Part shown: positions 8,271-18,203 of the stretch, one piece after another
Layout of the letters: every line of letters begins with the position of its first letter
Position numbering within the stretch: position 1 is the first letter of the stretch
Source: Leptospira inadai serovar Lyme str. 10
Lineage (GTDB): Bacteria; Spirochaetota; Leptospiria; Leptospirales; Leptospiraceae
Direction of reading: 5' to 3'
Assembly: GCF_000243675.2 (NCBI RefSeq)
Contig: NZ_AHMM02000015.1
Span: 852,001-916,000 of the forward strand
DNA: 64,000 nucleotides
Program-made: the position numbers and the translations under genes
Notes under the pieces: model-generated
The model's input: the letters and a program-made list of their open reading frames with translations, nothing else
What the model was told of the DNA's origin: nothing
Databases searched by the model: none

Positions 8271-9269
8271 TCACTGAATGCCGGTCTTGGATAAAAAATC
8301 CAATATCGATGATTCGATTTTCTCCTTATCGCTTGAAACGTGTTTGGAAGTGAGAACGTGATGGCCTTGCTCTACCGCAACTTTAGTGTTCAAGGGATTC
8401 GGATGTTCTCCACCGAATTTAGAAAACGCCTCCAACATCGCTGGAACGCTGGCAACTTTGTCCTGATGGTCCTTGTCTTTATAATAATATATTAATAAAG
8501 TCGGACTGTGGATATTTGCAAAGGTCCCGTTCGAAGCTATGAATTTTTTGGCGTTGGATACATGTTGCACCGATGATAAGTATTGATCTTTGTACCAATA
8601 CTCGTAATACTTTTCTCCGATTCCGTCACCCTCGACTCTAGGAGGCGACTTTCTTATTTTACCGTTGATCATTTCCGCCAAAGAAGTGCCTCCAGGAAGA
8701 TAAAATAATTTGGCGACCGGTACCGTAAAATCGAAGAAAGGAGATAATAAGATTAACGCGTGAATTTTATCGGGATATTTGGACGCAAGATATGTCGATA
8801 TTAATCCGCCCATACTGGTCCCAACCAATACGATTTTATCGCCGAGTTTATCCATCATCAGCAGACTTTCTTCGGCAGTCGTCAGATATTCCCGGAAGTC
8901 GGTATCTCTATGGTCCTCGTTGTTTGTCCCATGTCCAGGAAGGCGAAGATAGTAAATATTGGCCTTGAGCTTCGCGGCGATTTTATCCATAGATGCTTCT
9001 CCTTCGGCACGCGAAGCTCCGAAGCCATGTACATATAGAATGGCCGCCTTCGTTTTTCCCGGGGAAAAGCGTACCAGCTTTTCTTCGTTGCCGGTCCGAC
9101 CGCCTTTGGCTTGGGTTTCTGCCAATTTCATTCGATAATAGCTGTCGAAGTCTGCGGGTAGAGCGTGCTCTTTATACTGGTACGAGGGTAGAGTCGCGTA
9201 ATAAACGCCGGTATATGCGGCTACGATAATGAGAACGGTAGCCAAGGAAAATTTAATCGAACGTTTCAA
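8271..9269 (-). CDS. membrane-anchored alpha/beta hydrolase (esterase/lipase-like)
   Basis: This 332-residue serine hydrolase has an N-terminal membrane anchor or uncleaved signal (residues ~7-25, FSLATVLIIVAAYTGVYYA), so it should act outside the cytoplasmic membrane. The alpha/beta-hydrolase core follows: oxyanion HGFGASRAEG near 82, RLPGHG near 114, and the nucleophile elbow GTSMGG near 150. The catalytic His is probably in EQGHHVLTS near the C-terminus and the acid in the DKDHQDKV region. It resembles monoacylglycerol-lipase/carboxylesterase types; the substrate is unknown. The start is TTG, supported by AGGAAG 6 bases upstream. A dispersed repeat element follows upstream of it. Confidence 0.75.
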   Translation of the reverse strand: MKRSIKFSLATVLIIVAAYTGVYYATLPSYQYKEHALPADFDSYYRMKLAETQAKGGRTGNEEKLVRFSPGKTKAAILYVHGFGASRAEGEASMDKIAAKLKANIYYLRLPGHGTNNEDHRDTDFREYLTTAEESLLMMDKLGDKIVLVGTSMGGLISTYLASKYPDKIHALILLSPFFDFTVPVAKLFYLPGGTSLAEMINGKIRKSPPRVEGDGIGEKYYEYWYKDQYLSSVQHVSNAKKFIASNGTFANIHSPTLLIYYYKDKDHQDKVASVPAMLEAFSKFGGEHPNPLNTKVAVEQGHHVLTSKHVSSDKEKIESSILDFLSKTGIQ

Positions 9270-9406
9270 AGATTCTTCCTGGAGAAATATAGTGCACGAA
9301 ATCTATCTCTATGCCTCAGTAAGGCAAGCGTTTTGCATCGGAACTTTTGCCGATTATGATTCAGAAATATCTGTTTAGGGAGCCGAGCCAAGGGCGGCAG
9401 TTAAGT

Positions 9407-9572
9407 CAGAAGACAGAGGACAGAGGACTGAAGACAGAAGCTGCTCGAAGTTGGAAAAGTAATAGAGGTAGAGGAAAGATCCCCTGTAACGCAGGAATCT
9501 TTCTCCAGAACATGGAAACCTTGCTCACCAATGTTCTGTCCTCAGTCTTCCGTCCTCTGAAAGTCCTCTGTG
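9407..9572 (+). repeat. AGARGAC inverted-repeat element, copy 1
   Basis: One unit of the dispersed family described in the findings: a left arm of AGAAGAC/AGAGGAC heptamers, the conserved core beginning CTGCTCGAAGTTGGAAAAG, the AGAATCTTTCT...GAACATGGAAAC block, and a right arm CAATGTTCTGTCCTCAGTC...CCTCTGAAAG complementary to the left. Non-coding as far as I can see. Confidence 0.8.
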
Positions 9573-9594
9573 AACCGGAGAGTAGAATTTACTT

Positions 9595-9618
9595 AAAAAA
9601 CCCCGCCCTTTGGGTGGG
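9595..9618 (-). terminator. rho-independent terminator abutting the IS left end
   Basis: On the minus strand CCCCACCC-AAA-GGGCGGGG (one G-T pair) is followed by TTTTTTAAG. It lies directly outside the left inverted repeat of the IS1182-type element and would stop transcription leaving the transposase gene. Confidence 0.7.
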
Positions 9619-11276
9619 GAGTCTGTTGAAAAAGTTAGCGAGGTTAGTCGGTATTTTTCTCGTAATTGGGATCATTATGTTTAATTGTTATAAAGGCTTT
9701 CAGTTAACTTTTGGCGGATCGTTTAAACATACCGAAATCCGCAAAGTTTTGCTATATTATGAGCGGAGCATCTCTCGGACCATTCCAAAGATACTTTTTC
9801 TATTCCCTTCGTCATAAATCTATATCCGCGACGAGATCCTTTTATTGCACCAAAGACACCTTCGATCGAGGGGAATCTCTTAGAGTAAATTTTCCGCGAT
9901 TGCGGATGTCTTAACTTTTTACGCATTTCCATCGTGTAGAAATTGTCCATCTCGTTTGGTTGGTAATTCTTACTTGGACTCAAATGAACATAGTTGTTTT
10001 TTAAATTATTAGAATTCACCAAAATGGCTTTAGAGCGATCTTTTGTGCAGAAGTGCTTTAACTTACAACCATTGCAATTCGTTGATCTGTAATCTAAATA
10101 ACGATTGTCTCCACGAAGAAATCTTTCAGCTTTAAATTTAAGTTCTCTACCTGATGGACAGGTGAATCGGTTGGATTTTCTTTCGTAAGCGAACTTTATA
10201 AACTGAGGTCTTCGTTTAGCAGAATCGGGAACCTTCGGTATCCGTCCAGCTTGGAATGGCCTTGTGACTTTTTGATCGGGGCAATAAATATCGAAATCCT
10301 TTAAACTCCGAAAGTTGGCTTCACTCGCGTAACCCGCATCCAAGATATATTGAATTTTTCTGAAATCATTGTCTCTTGATTTCAGGGAAAGGTGACAATA
10401 TTCGACTTTTCGAATCATCTTTTCCGTAAACTTCGTATCTGCTTGCCCCGTTTCCACAGATTGGGAAACAATCATGTTAGATTTGCTATCGACCGCCGCC
10501 TGAGCATTGTAACCTACGATAAAGGCGTTTCCCTTTTTCTGTAGATCGCAATTTCTCTCATAGAGATGGATCCTGCGGCGGTCTTTGTGCTTTTTTAAGA
10601 ATTCTACAGCCTCTTTTAACTTGCCTGCTTTTCGTTCCAAATCTTTCGTTTTTTTCGAAAGTTTAGTCTGTTCTAAATCTGCCGACCGTTCCCACTCCCT
10701 TAGTTTTATCTTACTGACTTTTTCTATTTGCTTCAACCGAGTCTCGAATTTCTCTAAATCCCCCATATCATCGGAATTCGCATTGGCCTTTATCTTTGTT
10801 CCATCGATTGAAACCGTTTCAAAATCTATATAACCGCTTTCATAACCGAGAAATACCGTTTGAGAGAATAAGTCCTCAATTTCATTTTTGTGGGTCTTTC
10901 TAAACTTTGAAATAAACGTATGATCTAACTCTTCTCCATCCAATAGATAAATCAATTCGGCTCTCAGTTTTGAAAGTCTACAAAGTTCTCTCATCGAGAG
11001 GTTGCCTATTAGTATCGAATAAAAAAGGGCCGAAATTACTTTCTTGGGCGAGATCGCGGGTCGCCCTGTTTCATCATTCTGGTAATTCTTCTCGAAATCC
11101 TCAAAATCTAAGCGATCGATGACTTTCTTAAAGCTATGAATAGGATGTCCTTCTCCAAATAACTCCTGAAAGTTTAAAACATACATCCGCAGCTGTTTAG
11201 GGTCCGTATTCTTGAACTTTGCCATTCGGCAAATCTAGTACATTCGTAAAATTTGCACCTCTTTTTCAACAGACTC
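9619..11276 (-). mobile_element. IS1182-type insertion sequence, apparently intact
   Basis: A 1,658-base element bounded by perfect 16-bp terminal inverted repeats: GAGTCTGTTGAAAAAG at 9619-9634 and its complement at 11261-11276. It contains a single full-length transposase gene. I could not identify a clean target-site duplication; the flanks (GTGGGG left, TGGGGG right) are G-rich but not identical. Confidence 0.8.
9723..11225 (-). CDS. IS1182-family transposase
   Basis: This 500-residue DDE transposase has the N-terminal DUF772-like domain (GRPAISPKKVISALFYSIL, LSMRELCRLS, HTFISKFRK). The first catalytic Asp is probably in VSIDGTKIKANAN (about 143), the second in ILDAGYASEANF (about 293), and the C-terminal part has the Cys-rich block CPSGRE...CNGCKLKHFC and the Glu-bearing SIEGVFGAIKG (about 453). 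The coiled-coil insertion near 165-225 is normal for the family. The gene is uninterrupted and has no frameshift, so the element may still be active. It starts 36 bases inside the right inverted repeat. Confidence 0.88.
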   Translation of the reverse strand: MAKFKNTDPKQLRMYVLNFQELFGEGHPIHSFKKVIDRLDFEDFEKNYQNDETGRPAISPKKVISALFYSILIGNLSMRELCRLSKLRAELIYLLDGEELDHTFISKFRKTHKNEIEDLFSQTVFLGYESGYIDFETVSIDGTKIKANANSDDMGDLEKFETRLKQIEKVSKIKLREWERSADLEQTKLSKKTKDLERKAGKLKEAVEFLKKHKDRRRIHLYERNCDLQKKGNAFIVGYNAQAAVDSKSNMIVSQSVETGQADTKFTEKMIRKVEYCHLSLKSRDNDFRKIQYILDAGYASEANFRSLKDFDIYCPDQKVTRPFQAGRIPKVPDSAKRRPQFIKFAYERKSNRFTCPSGRELKFKAERFLRGDNRYLDYRSTNCNGCKLKHFCTKDRSKAILVNSNNLKNNYVHLSPSKNYQPNEMDNFYTMEMRKKLRHPQSRKIYSKRFPSIEGVFGAIKGSRRGYRFMTKGIEKVSLEWSERCSAHNIAKLCGFRYV

Positions 11277-11372
11277 TGGGGGCCGGAGCGAAGCGGTGGA
11301 AAAATTCTTCTACCACAAAACGATTCCCCTGACAAGAACTTTTCCAAAATGAATTTAGTAGGAGCTCCCGCG

Positions 11373-11525
11373 CAGAGGACAGAAGACTGAAGACAGACGC
11401 GCTCGCTTCGCTCACGCTAGACAGTAGCTGCTCGATGTTGGAAAGGTTACCGAAGTAGAGGAAAGATCTACTATAACACAAGAATCTTCCTCTAGAACAT
11501 GGAAACTACGCTTGTCGATGTTCTT
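11373..11525 (+). repeat. AGARGAC element, copy 2, lacking its right arm
   Basis: The left arm (CAGAGGACAGAAGACTGAAG), a GC-rich insert (CGCGCTCGCTTCGCTCACGC) and the core CTGCTCGATGTTGGAAAGG are present. The unit ends abruptly at GATGTTCTTTTC, where it joins a transposase remnant instead of the usual GTCCTCTGAAAG arm. Confidence 0.7.
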
Positions 11526-11615
11526 TTCTTGGGCCGACTTTTTTGCATCTAAAAAAGCCTGCATGGGAGTTTTCCCTTGATGCAGTCTTTCTTCGTTGTA
11601 AGACTCGGTATAGTT
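11526..11615 (-). pseudogene. C-terminal remnant of an integrase-type transposase
   Basis: On the minus strand the frame reads NYTESYNEERLHQGKTPMQ followed by AFLDAKKSA. The 'YN..R.H....TP' block is the C-terminal signature of IS481/IS3-type transposases. Only about 30 residues remain, cut off at one side by an AGARGAC element. The remnant is unrelated in sequence to the intact DDE transposase at 11940. Confidence 0.65.
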
Positions 11616-11641
11616 AGCTCCTAAATAAGAGGAGTAACGTT

Positions 11642-11743
11642 ATGAATGTTATTAACAGTAAAGAAGAGATCTCAAGTGATTATGTCTGTTTAGCGGAGGC
11701 GTTGTCGGACAAACTGTATCCTCATCTTACGACGATGCCTTAA
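11642..11743 (+). CDS. possible 33-residue peptide of unknown function
   Basis: An ATG preceded by AAGAGGAG 9 bases upstream opens a 33-codon frame (begins MNVINSKEEISSDYVC, ends YPHLTTMP). The Shine-Dalgarno sequence is good, but the region is littered with transposon debris, so this may equally be the 5' end of a decayed gene. I recognise no family. The following ~190 bases up to the next transposase hold nothing I can identify. Confidence 0.3.
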   Translation: MNVINSKEEISSDYVCLAEALSDKLYPHLTTMP

Positions 11744-11939
11744 CTTAGGTAAGATTCGATCGGTTCGAGGAAGGCCATGCAAAATGAGGTACTTTTCAGA
11801 AAGACGAATTAGAATGGACCTACCTAATTAGGAAGGCCTGCGTATTATGTGTGATTTATCTCCGTCATTTTTTCAGCGAAAAGCTGTCTGCATTTTCGCA
11901 ACAAGGTTATATATTTGAAAAAACAAAAGGAATTTATTT

Positions 11940-13010
11940 TTGCATTTCGAATTATCCCTCCTGTTAAACGGCGTCTTACTTCTTTACTTCTTATTCTCTT
12001 TAAAATCCGAATCCCGGAACGAACTACAAGTTCTCTTACTTAAATCCCAGCTGACTGCCTACAAACGGAAAACAAAACAATTTCATACGAAACCTTTCGA
12101 AAGAATCAAAATCGTGTTACTTTCCTACATCCTTAAAAATTGGCGGAATTTGATGATCCTCGTTTCGCCGGAAACCGTTCTTAGATGGAGAAAAGAAAAG
12201 TTCAAAATCTTTTGGGCCATGATCTCTAAAAGAAAGAAACCAGGAAGACCCAATATTCCTTGGAATACGATTAAACTGATCAGAAAAGTCGCTAAAGAAA
12301 ACTATATTTGGGGAGCTACGAAACTTCATGGACTACTTCATAAATTAGGGTATGATATCTCTGAACGCACCGTCTCAAAATATATTCCGAAACGACCACC
12401 GGATCCAAGGAAACGACTCCTTTGGAAACAATTCTACGCTTTACATGCCGAAGCTATGGTTGTTTCAGATACGTTCACTCTGTACTCGGCTAATTTTAAA
12501 GAAATCTTCAAGGTTGCTTTCTTTCTTCATGTCGGAACTAGACAGGTACTTCACTTTGATATCCATACCAAACCGACCACAAGATGGATGCGGAACGTTC
12601 TCAAACTTGCAATTCGCAAGCGAGGAAATAAAAACTTTCATTACTTTCTTTCCGATCACGATCCGATTTTCGGAAAACGATTCACTAAATATTCGGAAAG
12701 GGTAGGCATTAAACATAAAAAGACAACCCCAAGATCTCCTTGGCAAAACTGTTATGCGGAACGATGGATCAAAACTTGCAGAAACGAATTCTTAGATTTC
12801 TTTATTCCCGTAAATGAGTATCACCTTAGAAAAAATCTAGATGAGTTTATTCATTTCTATAACCATAACAGAACCCATCTGTCTTTAGAGAAAGACACTC
12901 CGATAAGCTCACCCGTTTTATATAAACCCCGAGACGGAAACTATAAATTAGTAGCTACGCCTGTTCTCGGAGGGCTTTATCATACATACTCTTACGAAAA
13001 AATAGCTTAA
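11940..13010 (+). CDS. DDE (rve-type) transposase, IS481/IS3-like
   Basis: This 356-residue integrase-core transposase has an N-terminal region with a hydrophobic start and a helical DNA-binding segment ([64 protein letters not shown]). The catalytic domain begins near residue 160. The DDE triad is visible as D in [10 protein letters not shown] in [11 protein letters not shown] and E in [10 protein letters not shown]. The C-terminal block [18 protein letters not shown] is the standard IS481/IS3 tail. It starts at TTG 11940, with AAAAGGA about 8 bases upstream. The frame is complete. I could not define terminal inverted repeats, so the element's ends are unknown. It lies just downstream of the truncated orphan toxin cassette. 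Confidence 0.8.
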   Translation: MHFELSLLLNGVLLLYFLFSLKSESRNELQVLLLKSQLTAYKRKTKQFHTKPFERIKIVLLSYILKNWRNLMILVSPETVLRWRKEKFKIFWAMISKRKKPGRPNIPWNTIKLIRKVAKENYIWGATKLHGLLHKLGYDISERTVSKYIPKRPPDPRKRLLWKQFYALHAEAMVVSDTFTLYSANFKEIFKVAFFLHVGTRQVLHFDIHTKPTTRWMRNVLKLAIRKRGNKNFHYFLSDHDPIFGKRFTKYSERVGIKHKKTTPRSPWQNCYAERWIKTCRNEFLDFFIPVNEYHLRKNLDEFIHFYNHNRTHLSLEKDTPISSPVLYKPRDGNYKLVATPVLGGLYHTYSYEKIA

Positions 13011-13115
13011 GTTTATTTAACAATCATTATTAAGTGAACTTGAGCCTCCCTCGAACTGACTATGCATGCCCACCGAGTCCACATCGAAAGCTAAAAAGGA
13101 TTAAACAAAAGGACC

Positions 13116-13147
13116 TTCCCCGATTTTACTTTGAAATTTTCGGGGAA
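13116..13147. terminator. hairpin downstream of both transposase and orphan cassette
   Basis: TTCCCCGA and TCGGGGAA pair around a 16-base AT-rich loop. It lies between the convergent transposase (plus) and orphan cassette (minus) and could end either transcript or belong to an IS end. There is no clear T-run. Confidence 0.3.
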
Positions 13148-13222
13148 CCATTCGAGTAAGCACTTAGGTTCATTCAAATGAATACGTCTTCATTCGATAT
13201 ATCTGCGTTTTCATCTGCTACT

Positions 13223-16200
13223 TTAGTTTTTGCGAGGCTCTACAGCGCCTATTGGTAAATCTTTCAAGAAATTTTGAACTTCTTTGGGAGGAATCGCACT
13301 CGTGATACCGAGTGGTTTACCGCCTTCTCCGAAGGTGAAATTCTCGAAATCATTCCCGCTTGTTCCTCTGATCGTCAAGTGATTCGAATATCCGTTCGTA
13401 AATCCCTTATCCAAGACCGGAGCGTGTGCGTTTTTACCCATTGCCACCGCACCGATTCGTATCTTGTGAGTCATGAATTCCGCCAAGGTCGTATGCATGG
13501 AAACTCTTCCACTTACGACTGCCTGAACGTAGTTGTGAAAGACTCTGCAAAGTGCCGCAGCGGTTTCATTTCCCATCTCACTTGGACTTTTGCCTGAAAA
13601 TATCCATTCTTTGACATCGTTAAAGACTTTCATCTTTGCAGGATCATTTTGGATGCTCGGATCGGGTGTGAATTTTCTTTCATCTCCTCCCACTTGCGTC
13701 CGTATCATATCAAAGACGGCTCCTAACTGAGTCGCCAGTGGTCCAAATTGTCTTTGGTTCGCATTCTCTCCCTTCACCATCTCTTTCACCAAGGATATTA
13801 CATGTTCCGGTTTGGTTGGATCAAATGCTTCGTTCGCATGCGCCCCGGCAAATATTTCTGCGGGGGAGGTAAACGCTTGCTTTGCTAATCGTACCACTTC
13901 TTCCGGGTGCAGTGGTTCGATTTTATTGTCTTTGGAACTTCGCTTATTGTATTCCGATAAACTCCGTTCGTGATCTGATGCCACTTCCTTCGTCATCTGT
14001 CGCATATATTCCGGTCCCGGTGTGAAGTTCTTTTTCGTATCCGATGTATTCAGGTTATTTGCAATATCCGCCTTTTTGTCCACTTCGATCTCCGGATTGT
14101 TGAATTTCTCCAGGGGTCCCTTGAATTGGCCGGTTGCCTTATCATAGTATTCGTTGACTGCGGTGTATTTTAGTGCGTTCAGTTTCTTTTGTATGTATTC
14201 ATCGGCTCCTTCCAAGCCTTTATTGGCAAGGATCTCTCTAAACTGTGATAGATCCTTTTCTTGGGTTTTCTCGTAATTCTTTACGATTTCCTTATTTTCT
14301 TTGTTTAATTCTCGGATCTTTTCTGCGATCTGTTCCGGTGTTTTAAATCCTGTGCTGAGTGGATTTCCGTCTTTTAGAGTTTCTAGTCGCTTGATTTCAG
14401 TCTCGTTTCTTTGGTAGTTCAAGTCCTGTTTTGCGGATGCGATGGCGTTTTCATGGATCTCGGGTCCATAGGCTAGCTTCGACGGGATGGAGGACCTCAC
14501 TTCTAAGTTCCTATTCTCCATCGTAGAAACTACCGATTTTATCCTGCCTTCCGCTTTCTTACTTTCTTGTTCAAACTTTAGTAGAGTGGGGAGATCTTTT
14601 GTTAGAGTCGTTAAGTCGAGCCTGTTTAATAGATTCTCTTTTTCTTTACTCAGTCGATTGTATTCCTTAGTTACCTCGTTCAATTCCACCTTTAATTTCT
14701 GATACTTCGCATCCGTCGCTAGTTTTGCTTCTGTGGCTTTTCTTCTAGTTTCTTCCAAAGGTGCGATCTTGTCTCTCATACTCAGCAATTGTTCGTAATA
14801 CTGTCTGTCTTGCGGTTTTAGGACCTCTTTTAATCCGTCCATATGATTCTTATTATTCTCGCTGAGTTCTTTTCCCTTGCCGGATTCATAACTCAAGTTC
14901 TGTTTCTTGAACTGAGAATCGCTTAGGAGTAAATTCTTAGAGGATAGATATTCCGTGAACGACTTATTCGCATACAGATTCTCTTTCACGTAGATCTCTA
15001 TGTTTCTTCTTGCTACGTTTGCTTCTTCCGTAAACTTTTTCGTGAGTGTCTGTATATCCTTGGTTTTTAGGGTAATTTTAGTTTCTGTTTCAGTAAGTAT
15101 CCTTCGCGCATTCGCTACTTGTTCGGCACTCACCGTATTTCTTGCCGCCTCCAGTGCGATTCCGTGCAGTCCTGCTACCTCTCCTTTTTGATACGATCCG
15201 AGCGCCTTAAACACATTCGATTCGGTTCCGATTCCCTTCGCATAACCGGCTTTGACAAGCGCATTCTCTGATAAATATCCATTGGCCCATTTGGTTATCG
15301 CTTCCATTTGGTTTCTCGTAAATCCTAATTCTCCCGTATTGCCTCGGAGTGCTTCTCGGATCTCTTTGATTCCGGGCAGGCCATCCGATTTGGGACTCTT
15401 GATTACATCCACCAGTAGCTTATTATTGATTTTGGCCAGGTCTAAGACTTTTCTTGCTGCATTACTTTTGCTTAATAGTTCTTTTAGATCCGTTTTTAAA
15501 CTTCCGTTTGTCTTCTCGTAGTTCGTTGCATTTTTATCCAATTGATCGATTTGGTTTGCTAGTTCCCTATCCCGCACAACCGCATCGGTTCCCGGTATAA
15601 TCCGGTTCTCTTTGTTTAAGATACTGATTTCTGAACGGAGATTCTTTAATGCACCTCCCTCGTCCTGCGGATAATTATGCACGCTTACATACTCATTTCC
15701 CACTTTTATAAAGTAGTTATGATTTCCTTCCATCTCAATGTTATACACTTTCTGGTTCCGGTTGACTTCTTTTCGGTCCTTGATTCCAAGGGTTCCTTCT
15801 TTTTCCGTCTTCCAGTTCGTTTGGTAGTCTCGGTTATACGAATTCTCTCCCATCGAAATCGAGGCTACTGATAACACGGAACTTCTTGCTAAGCGACTCT
15901 TTAGTTTAGCTCTTCTGATGCTTCGTTTCGTGATGCTTCTATCTCCGGTTTTTAGATCTTCCGCTTTTACCCAAACGTCTCCTGTCACTCCCGAAGTCCT
16001 GCTTCGGTCTCCCGCGTTCAACACCCCGAATGGATGGTTCCAGGTAGTCGTCACTGTTACGTCGTTTTCATATTCTATTTTATGAATCGTCTTCACGTCA
16101 TGCACGAAGGTTTCCGTGATCTTACGAGTCTCGATTTCTCCGGTCTCTTCGTTGATTGTAGTGACTTCCTCTCCGATTTGTAGGGAGTCGATTCTACGGT

Positions 16201-16513
16201 TTCCCTTCGGTGTTAAGATCTCTTGTGATCCATCAAAGCAAGTCTTCACCTTCCACTTCCCGTCTCCATCCACCGCCATGAGCCCGGAGTCTGCGATGCC
16301 GAACATCATCTTGATGTCTCCTCCGATTCTAGCGAGTGTCTTCCCGAGCTCGGATGTGGGTGAGTCGTTCACAAATTCCAGTTTTAGATTATTCTTCTCC
16401 GCGATCTCCCGCATGTCTCCCCGGACTCGTTCGTTTTCGGCTCCAATGGTTAAACTTTCTTTGTTTTGGGAGTAGAGCTCTAGGATCTTCTGTTGTCCTT
16501 CCGGGTTACTCAT
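13223..16513 (-). pseudogene. orphan Hint + C-terminal toxin-type cassette, cut off at both ends
   Basis: A 1,096-residue open frame homologous to the C-terminal third of the giant protein encoded at 19352-28921. It opens at MSNPEGQQKILEL, inside the shared 'anchor' and without a convincing ribosome site, because a 451-bp duplication shifts the frame upstream. At the conserved KTCF (residue ~92) the sequence switches to a Hint domain different from the giant's (CFDGSQEILTPKG..., WNHPFG, closing VHNYP near 280). A long coiled-coil region follows. The last ~110 residues are related to the giant's terminal domain, keeping the Cys of ALCRVF (residue 989), but the frame stops after LPIGAVEPRKN. 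The ~45 residues that carry the candidate His and Asp in the giant are missing. A transposase gene lies just beyond the break. Probably a non-functional cassette serving as a recombination donor; activity without the His/Asp is doubtful. Confidence 0.75.
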
Positions 16514-16591
16514 GAGAGAGATTCTTTCTGCCTCGGAGATGATATTATTGGAACTTAATACTTGTCCGGCTGCGTCTGCTACCTTGGGTAG
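16141..16591. repeat. 451-bp tandem duplication, first copy
   Basis: Starts CGGTCTCTTCGTTGATTG and ends ACCTTGGGTAG; repeated immediately at 16592-17042. The two copies appear identical by eye. The length (451 = 3 x 150 + 1) shifts the reading frame of the orphan cassette. Confidence 0.9.
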
Positions 16592-17737
16592 CGGTCTCTT
16601 CGTTGATTGTAGTGACTTCCTCTCCGATTTGTAGGGAGTCGATTCTACGGTTTCCCTTCGGTGTTAAGATCTCTTGTGATCCATCAAAGCAAGTCTTCAC
16701 CTTCCACTTCCCGTCTCCATCCACCGCCATGAGCCCGGAGTCTGCGATGCCGAACATCATCTTGATGTCTCCTCCGATTCTAGCGAGTGTCTTCCCGAGC
16801 TCGGATGTGGGTGAGTCGTTCACAAATTCCAGTTTTAGATTATTCTTCTCCGCGATCTCCCGCATGTCTCCCCGGACTCGTTCGTTTTCGGCTCCAATGG
16901 TTAAACTTTCTTTGTTTTGGGAGTAGAGCTCTAGGATCTTCTGTTGTCCTTCCGGGTTACTCATGAGAGAGATTCTTTCTGCCTCGGAGATGATATTATT
17001 GGAACTTAATACTTGTCCGGCTGCGTCTGCTACCTTGGGTAGACTTTTCTCAAAGTTGTGGTTCGCATTTTCTTGTACTTTAGCAAGTAGCATTTCGTTT
17101 TGCCAGTTTGTATTTCCCTGTACTTTCTCGAACCTGTGAGTGTTGGAGTTGTAAGCGATGGAGGCGGCCGTTCCCCCGAGTACTTGGGCGCCTAGATTGA
17201 ATTTGCCGTCGTTGGAGTAGGTAAGAGTTCCACCATAGCCTCGTAGGTTCGGTGGTGTGTTGTCCTTGCCATAATTATAATATCCTCCTACGCTTGCACT
17301 TCCGTCTTTGCTTGCGGAGAGGGAAAGTCCTACGTGGTGGCCGTTGGTTCCATTTTTGTAAACATCCATTCCTCCATTAGCGGTGTAGTTCCCGCTTGCG
17401 AAGTTGTAATCGAGTCCGATGTATCCACCCTTGAAGTTATAATTCAGGTTGAGATCGAGACCACTTCCGGGAGTGAAGGTTAAACCTCCGTTGATCGGCA
17501 AATCGGAGCCTGTGGGAGCCGCAAAGATAGCGCCTCCTCCCCAGCCGCCTTTTCGTTCGCCTGTTCCATACAGTATGTTTGCGTTTTCGTGAGGTGTCCA
17601 GGATACAAATCCACTTACTGGGAGTTTATTATAAAGTGTGAATGTACTTAAGAGGCCGTTCACAAATCCTGCAACGGCTCCGTTCGTTCCCCCGTCCTTG
17701 TTTCCCATGTATGTTTGCGCCGCTACGTCTGCGACTT
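16545..17737 (-). pseudogene. upstream anchor fragment of the orphan cassette (5'-truncated, frameshifted)
   Basis: This frame encodes the Gly-rich beta-strand region (MGNKDGGTNGAVAGFVNGLL..., GLDLNLNYNFKGGYIGLDYN) and the helical stretch up to KTCFDGSQEILTPKG. It then loses frame at the 451-bp duplication boundary and stops after ATQGSRRSRTSIKF. From about 17042 to 17708 it matches the giant gene (22217-22885) essentially base for base. At 17737 the homology ends abruptly after ...VADVAAQTY and the sequence runs into an AGAGGAC element, so the 5' two thirds of the ancestral gene are missing. No promoter or start with a ribosome site is visible. If one copy of the duplication were removed, this frame and the 13223-16513 frame would be continuous. 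Confidence 0.75.
16592..17042. repeat. 451-bp tandem duplication, second copy
   Basis: Direct, head-to-tail repeat of 16141-16591. Each copy encodes the same anchor segment, from the SLMSNPEGQQ region to the first ~20 residues of the Hint domain. Confidence 0.9.
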
Positions 17738-18023
17738 CAGAGGACAGAAGACAGAGGACTGAGGACAGAAGGACCGCGTCCCTCGTTTCACTCGGGTCAG
17801 GCTCTCACCTCCGGTCAAAAAATCGCATTCGCGATTTTGTGACCCCGGTTCGATCCTTCGCGGGTCGTGATCGTTAATTCTCGCGTTGAGTTCAGTATTC
17901 AACGCTAGGATTACGTTTGCTGCCCTGATCCTAATATTTCTCTTCTAAGTCCGATCCCTCTTTCTTAGAAAATCGTTGTCAAAGATCTCTTTTTAGTCTC
18001 TTCGCACCCGGCGGTGCAGCGAG
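17529..18023. repeat. 495-bp tandem duplication, first copy (includes AGAGGAC arm and hairpin)
   Basis: Starts AGCGCCTCCTCCCCAGCCGC and ends GCGGTGCAGCGAG. It contains the 5' ~200 bases of the anchor fragment, an AGAGGAC heptamer arm (17738-17781) and unique sequence with a long hairpin at 17813-17844 (14-bp arms GGTCAAAAAATCGC and GCGATTTTGTGACC, one mismatch, loop ATTC). Confidence 0.85.
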
Positions 18024-18203
18024 AGCGCCTCCTCCCCAGCCGCCTTTTCGTTCGCCTGTTCCATACAGTATGTTTGCGTTTTCGTGAGGTGTCCAGGATA
18101 CAAATCCACTTACTGGGAGTTTATTATAAAGTGTGAATGTACTTAAGAGGCCGTTCACAAATCCTGCAACGGCTCCGTTCGTTCCCCCGTCCTTGTTTCC
18201 CAT
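17979..18203 (-). pseudogene. duplicated stub of the anchor region
   Basis: A 74-codon frame that repeats MGNKDGGTNGAVAGFVNGLL through GERKGGWGGGA and then ends in unrelated AAPPGAKRLKRDL. It is generated by the 495-bp tandem duplication and is the third copy of this coding segment in the window. It has no Hint domain and no downstream toxin part. It is not expected to make a functional product. Confidence 0.7.

Noticed and set aside
9407..9817. Open frame over the element and IS left end
   Set aside because: It crosses an inverted-repeat element, a terminator and the IS end and has no coherent domain.
17813..17870. GGTTCGATCC resembling a tRNA T-arm
   Set aside because: No acceptor, D or anticodon stem can be placed around it; the neighbouring hairpin is a simple inverted repeat.
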